A DNA stretch of 64,000 nt from Ktedonosporobacter rubrisoli (GTDB lineage Bacteria > Chloroflexota > Ktedonobacteria > Ktedonobacterales > Ktedonobacteraceae). Below are positions 61,981 through 64,000 of this stretch, piece by piece (the stretch's first letter is position 1; the number at the start of each line of letters is the position of its first letter). The DNA lies in the NCBI RefSeq assembly GCF_004208415.1, contig NZ_CP035758.1, positions 10,974,001 to 11,038,000 on the forward strand, given 5' to 3'. The position numbers were made by a program, and so were the translations under genes. The notes beneath the pieces were generated by a model. That model did no database searches and was not told the origin of the DNA. It saw only the letters and a list, made by a program, of their open reading frames with translations.

Positions 61981-62049
61981 CCTATAGATTAACTGTACAG
62001 CATGATCGGCGCGGTTGTCAATGGCTATTACGGAGACTTGTATATAGTT

Positions 62050-62943
62050 CTAGCAAATTTCGTGGGCGCGCTGGCGGGCTATGTGGCGCTCATTGCTCCC
62101 CGATATGTCTACAATTGGCACATTAATCCATAAAACTGTAGCCGGGCTATCGCTTGTGTTGCGCCAGTGATGGAGCTGGGTGCTGAAGAAGTAGAGTGAG
62201 TCGCCGGTCTGCAAGTTGTAATGGTCGTTTCCATTAATCCAGAATTCAAGCTGTCCCGCGATGATGTAGATAAATTCTTCCCCAGGATGGGCATAGGGCT
62301 CTTCGCTTCCGCCCCCGGGCTGAATCTCGATACGCTGAGCTTCCAGGGCGCCCGATCTAGTAATGAGATCTTCGATGACAACCAGACCATGATTCGCTAC
62401 AAAGCGTGGGCGATCCTCGGGATGAAGCATATTGCTATTGTGCTTGCCACGGTGCTCCGAGCTGAGCCCGGGCACTGTAGTGCCATAGGCATCGGCCAGC
62501 TTGAAAAGGTTGCCGAGCGAGATACTCGACTGTCCGCGTTCAACCGCGCTCAGAAAAGAGATAGAAAGCCCGGTTCGCTCGGCGATCTCTGCTAGTGAAA
62601 GGCTTTGCTCGATACGGAGGGCACGCAGGCGCAGGCCCAGATTAAGTTCATTCTCGGTTGTCTCGCTGGCAATCGTCTTTTCGGCGCTGCCTAGCTCGCG
62701 TCGTATGGCCGCTGTATTTAACCCCTCGACGCGCCTCAGATGGGTAATCTGGCGCAGCCGAGCCAGGTCATCAAAGCTATAATAGCGATGACCGCCAGGC
62801 GTTCTCTGTGGGCTAATCAGTCCCTCGCGCTCCCATAAACGCAAGAGCCCCTGGGAGACTCCCGTGAGACGCGCGATTTCTCCAATCGAATAGAGATGTT
62901 CCCCGGCTGTTGTTCCCTCCTCGATGTGGGGTTCTGAATGCAT
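62050..62943 (-). CDS. MerR-XRE-cupin three-domain regulator
   Basis: 297 residues. A MerR helix-turn-helix (about 15-85: YSIGEIARLTGVSQGLLRLW, RTPGGHRYYSFDDLARL), then a second, XRE-type helix-turn-helix (about 104-160: LSLAEIAERTGLSISFLSAVERGQ), then a cupin (about 210-275: EEPYAHPGEEFIYIIAGQLE, GDSLYFFSTQLHHWRN). XRE-cupin proteins such as PuuR sense small catabolites; adding a MerR domain is unusual. It lies 95 bases upstream of the aminotransferase on the same strand and probably controls the omega-amino-acid genes. Confidence 0.9.
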   Translation of the reverse strand: MHSEPHIEEGTTAGEHLYSIGEIARLTGVSQGLLRLWEREGLISPQRTPGGHRYYSFDDLARLRQITHLRRVEGLNTAAIRRELGSAEKTIASETTENELNLGLRLRALRIEQSLSLAEIAERTGLSISFLSAVERGQSSISLGNLFKLADAYGTTVPGLSSEHRGKHNSNMLHPEDRPRFVANHGLVVIEDLITRSGALEAQRIEIQPGGGSEEPYAHPGEEFIYIIAGQLEFWINGNDHYNLQTGDSLYFFSTQLHHWRNTSDSPATVLWINVPIVDISGSNERHIARQRAHEIC

Positions 62944-63312
62944 GCTTCCTCCAGTCGAACCAGATGCTACGTGTTGTGTCTACTACTACCTGAGCTGGCC
63001 TTCTCGGGCAGGAAAAGCGGCGAAAGGCTACCCTGATGGCTACATAGCTATTCATGAGTAGCCGGGCCTCAACAAGCGCTTCTTTATTTATTGCTATCAT
63101 GATAGCACATGTGATGAGCTGTACGGCGGACATATAGGGCTGGTAGGCAGTGTTTTTCTTGTGCACATTGGCTCAGCTTTGGTCGATAGTATGCCTGGCG
63201 AAATTTCAGGTGTTGTGCCTGTGGGAGATCCTGTGCAGATCGTGAAAACGCGTCTTATGGATGAGCACAGATGATCCCCCATGATTAGCTGCTAGCCAAG
63301 CATAGCTTGAAC
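62944..63312. other. 369-bp region upstream of the regulator
   Basis: Holds a perfect 16-bp palindrome TGCTATCA-TGATAGCA (63092-63107) and an overlapping CACATGTG. A plus-strand frame open from 63062 to the TGA at 63272-63274 reads protein-like at its end (LVGSVFLVHIGSALVDSMPG) but has no start codon with a ribosome site; it may be a remnant. Confidence 0.4.
63092..63107. promoter_or_regulatory. 16-bp palindrome upstream of the regulator
   Basis: TGCTATCA followed directly by TGATAGCA, about 150 bases before the MerR-XRE-cupin start. Confidence 0.35.
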
Positions 63313-64000
63313 TCAGGCACGCTCACGTAAGAAATTCATGACAATTTGCAGGAATTCCTCTGGCTTTTCCATGCTGGGCAGGTGAGCGGTTCCGGCTATG
63401 GTCACGTGTTGTGCTTTAGGAATATGGGTTGCCAGGTGTTGAGCACGAGCTAGCATACCCGGAGTATCTAGATCTCCATTGATGATGAGTGTGGGGACTT
63501 GAATTTCTGACAAACGTTGATTGGCCGGCGGATCTATGTTCAGTAGCTCTGCGCCATCGGGTACAGGATTGATAAAAGCCTGATATTGCATATCGTATAC
63601 GCGCTGCCGCACTCGTGGATTTACCTGCTCAGGCTTGCGCAATGGTCCATCTACCCACATACGCAGATTCAGCTCAGTTGCTCCTTCTAGATCGCCACTT
63701 GCTATAAGCTGCTCTTCTTGTTCGCCGAAACGCACCTCGTCTTCGGGAGGTTCATAGCCGCCGATATTGGCTGCTACCAGAATAAGCGAGGAAACCATTT
63801 CTTGATGAGTGAGCGCAAAGTCAAGGGCAATCTTGCCTCCCCAGGAGGCCGCAACGATATGAGCCTGAGCAAGGCCAAGGTGCTTGAGCAGTTCTGCTGG
63901 ATCGGCATGATTGGCAAATGGGGCGGCGGGATATTGTGATTTGCCAAAGCCTCTGAGATCGTAGCGAAGAGCGCGATAATGCTGCGCAAAGCTTGGAAAT
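63313..64000 (-). CDS. alpha/beta hydrolase, 5' partial
   Basis: Frame open through the window edge; read on the minus strand it begins ...FPSFAQHYRALRYDLRGFGKS. Nucleophile Ser in AASWGGKIALDFA, the later Asp in IINGDLDTPG and His in GTAHLPSMEKPEEFL complete the triad. The family includes non-haem haloperoxidase-like and 3-oxoadipate enol-lactonase-like enzymes; the start is missing and substrate cannot be told. The ATG at 63798 is internal and is not the start. Confidence 0.85.
   Translation of the reverse strand, partial: FPSFAQHYRALRYDLRGFGKSQYPAAPFANHADPAELLKHLGLAQAHIVAASWGGKIALDFALTHQEMVSSLILVAANIGGYEPPEDEVRFGEQEEQLIASGDLEGATELNLRMWVDGPLRKPEQVNPRVRQRVYDMQYQAFINPVPDGAELLNIDPPANQRLSEIQVPTLIINGDLDTPGMLARAQHLATHIPKAQHVTIAGTAHLPSMEKPEEFLQIVMNFLRERA

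Noticed and set aside
63313..63798. Alpha/beta hydrolase beginning at ATG 63798
   Set aside because: The frame continues with the nucleophile motif and earlier strands up to the window edge, so this ATG is internal.
1..64000. tRNA, rRNA, insertion sequences, prophage or integrase genes
   Set aside because: Searched by eye for T-loop sequences, transposase motifs and terminal repeats; none convincing was found.

Overview
The window looks like chromosomal DNA of a heterotrophic, possibly multicellular or sporulating soil bacterium of the Chloroflexota, most likely class Ktedonobacteria. This is inferred from family content, not from a marker gene: helix-turn-helix plus GAF proteins, membrane-anchored Ser/Thr kinases with a Phe-Arg-Asp catalytic loop, multi-zinc-ribbon proteins, and a Trp-rich TPR giant paired with a roadblock protein. 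Base composition is near 50% GC by eye. There are no rRNA or tRNA genes, CRISPR arrays or intact mobile elements. The sequence is a mosaic of short operons.

Layout. 0-5 kb: end of a PfkB sugar kinase, an orphan gluconate-dehydrogenase subunit-3-like protein, an HTH-GAF regulator, purU and a NarL-type response regulator. 5-9.5 kb: two divergent 2-oxoacid dehydrogenase E1 genes (a stand-alone alpha subunit with a Nudix hydrolase, and an alpha-beta fusion) without E2 or E3. 9.5-13 kb: tandem APC permeases. 13.6-21 kb: a zinc-ribbon protein, an M16 protease, a 1245-residue TPR protein with eleven EEPDWMKQ-type motifs, a roadblock protein and ndk. 21-27 kb: a small Cys-rich protein, a CPBP protease, a Ser/Thr kinase, a membrane protein and pncB. 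27-33 kb: a rifampin-phosphotransferase-type enzyme, a hydrolase, a coiled-coil membrane protein and a UBP zinc finger. 33-36 kb: an Mhq-type quinone/ring-cleavage detoxification cluster under a MarR regulator with two matching operator palindromes. 36-39 kb: a Ca/cation antiporter, a bacterial FAM151/menorin protein and argE. 39.5-45.3 kb: a CtpI-like giant P-type ATPase split by a frameshift, with two small partners behind a 27-bp palindrome. 45.4-49.6 kb: a PadR/membrane-protein pair, and a CGNR regulator divergent from an MFS exporter with duplicated operator-like repeats between them. 49.8-54.7 kb: an L-fucose module (fuconate dehydratase, GntR regulator, possible fucosidase). 54.8-64 kb: a methyltransferase, then a minus-strand set (omega-amino-acid aminotransferase, malonate/methylmalonate semialdehyde dehydrogenase, DUF3311 + Na-solute symporter, nitrilase) beside a MerR-XRE-cupin regulator, which suggests beta-alanine, pyrimidine or omega-amino-acid catabolism. 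A partial alpha/beta hydrolase closes the window.

Quality note: between 42.7 and 50.2 kb, four genes (P-type ATPase, a membrane protein, the MFS exporter, fuconate dehydratase) are broken by six single-base losses. Every one lies in a G/C or T homopolymer, and restoring one base each gives full-length family members. This points to consensus errors from sequencing or, less likely, clustered gene decay. No wholly new system can be proven here. The best candidates for new biology are the Trp-motif TPR/roadblock/M16 locus and several regulator-operator pairs visible directly in the sequence.
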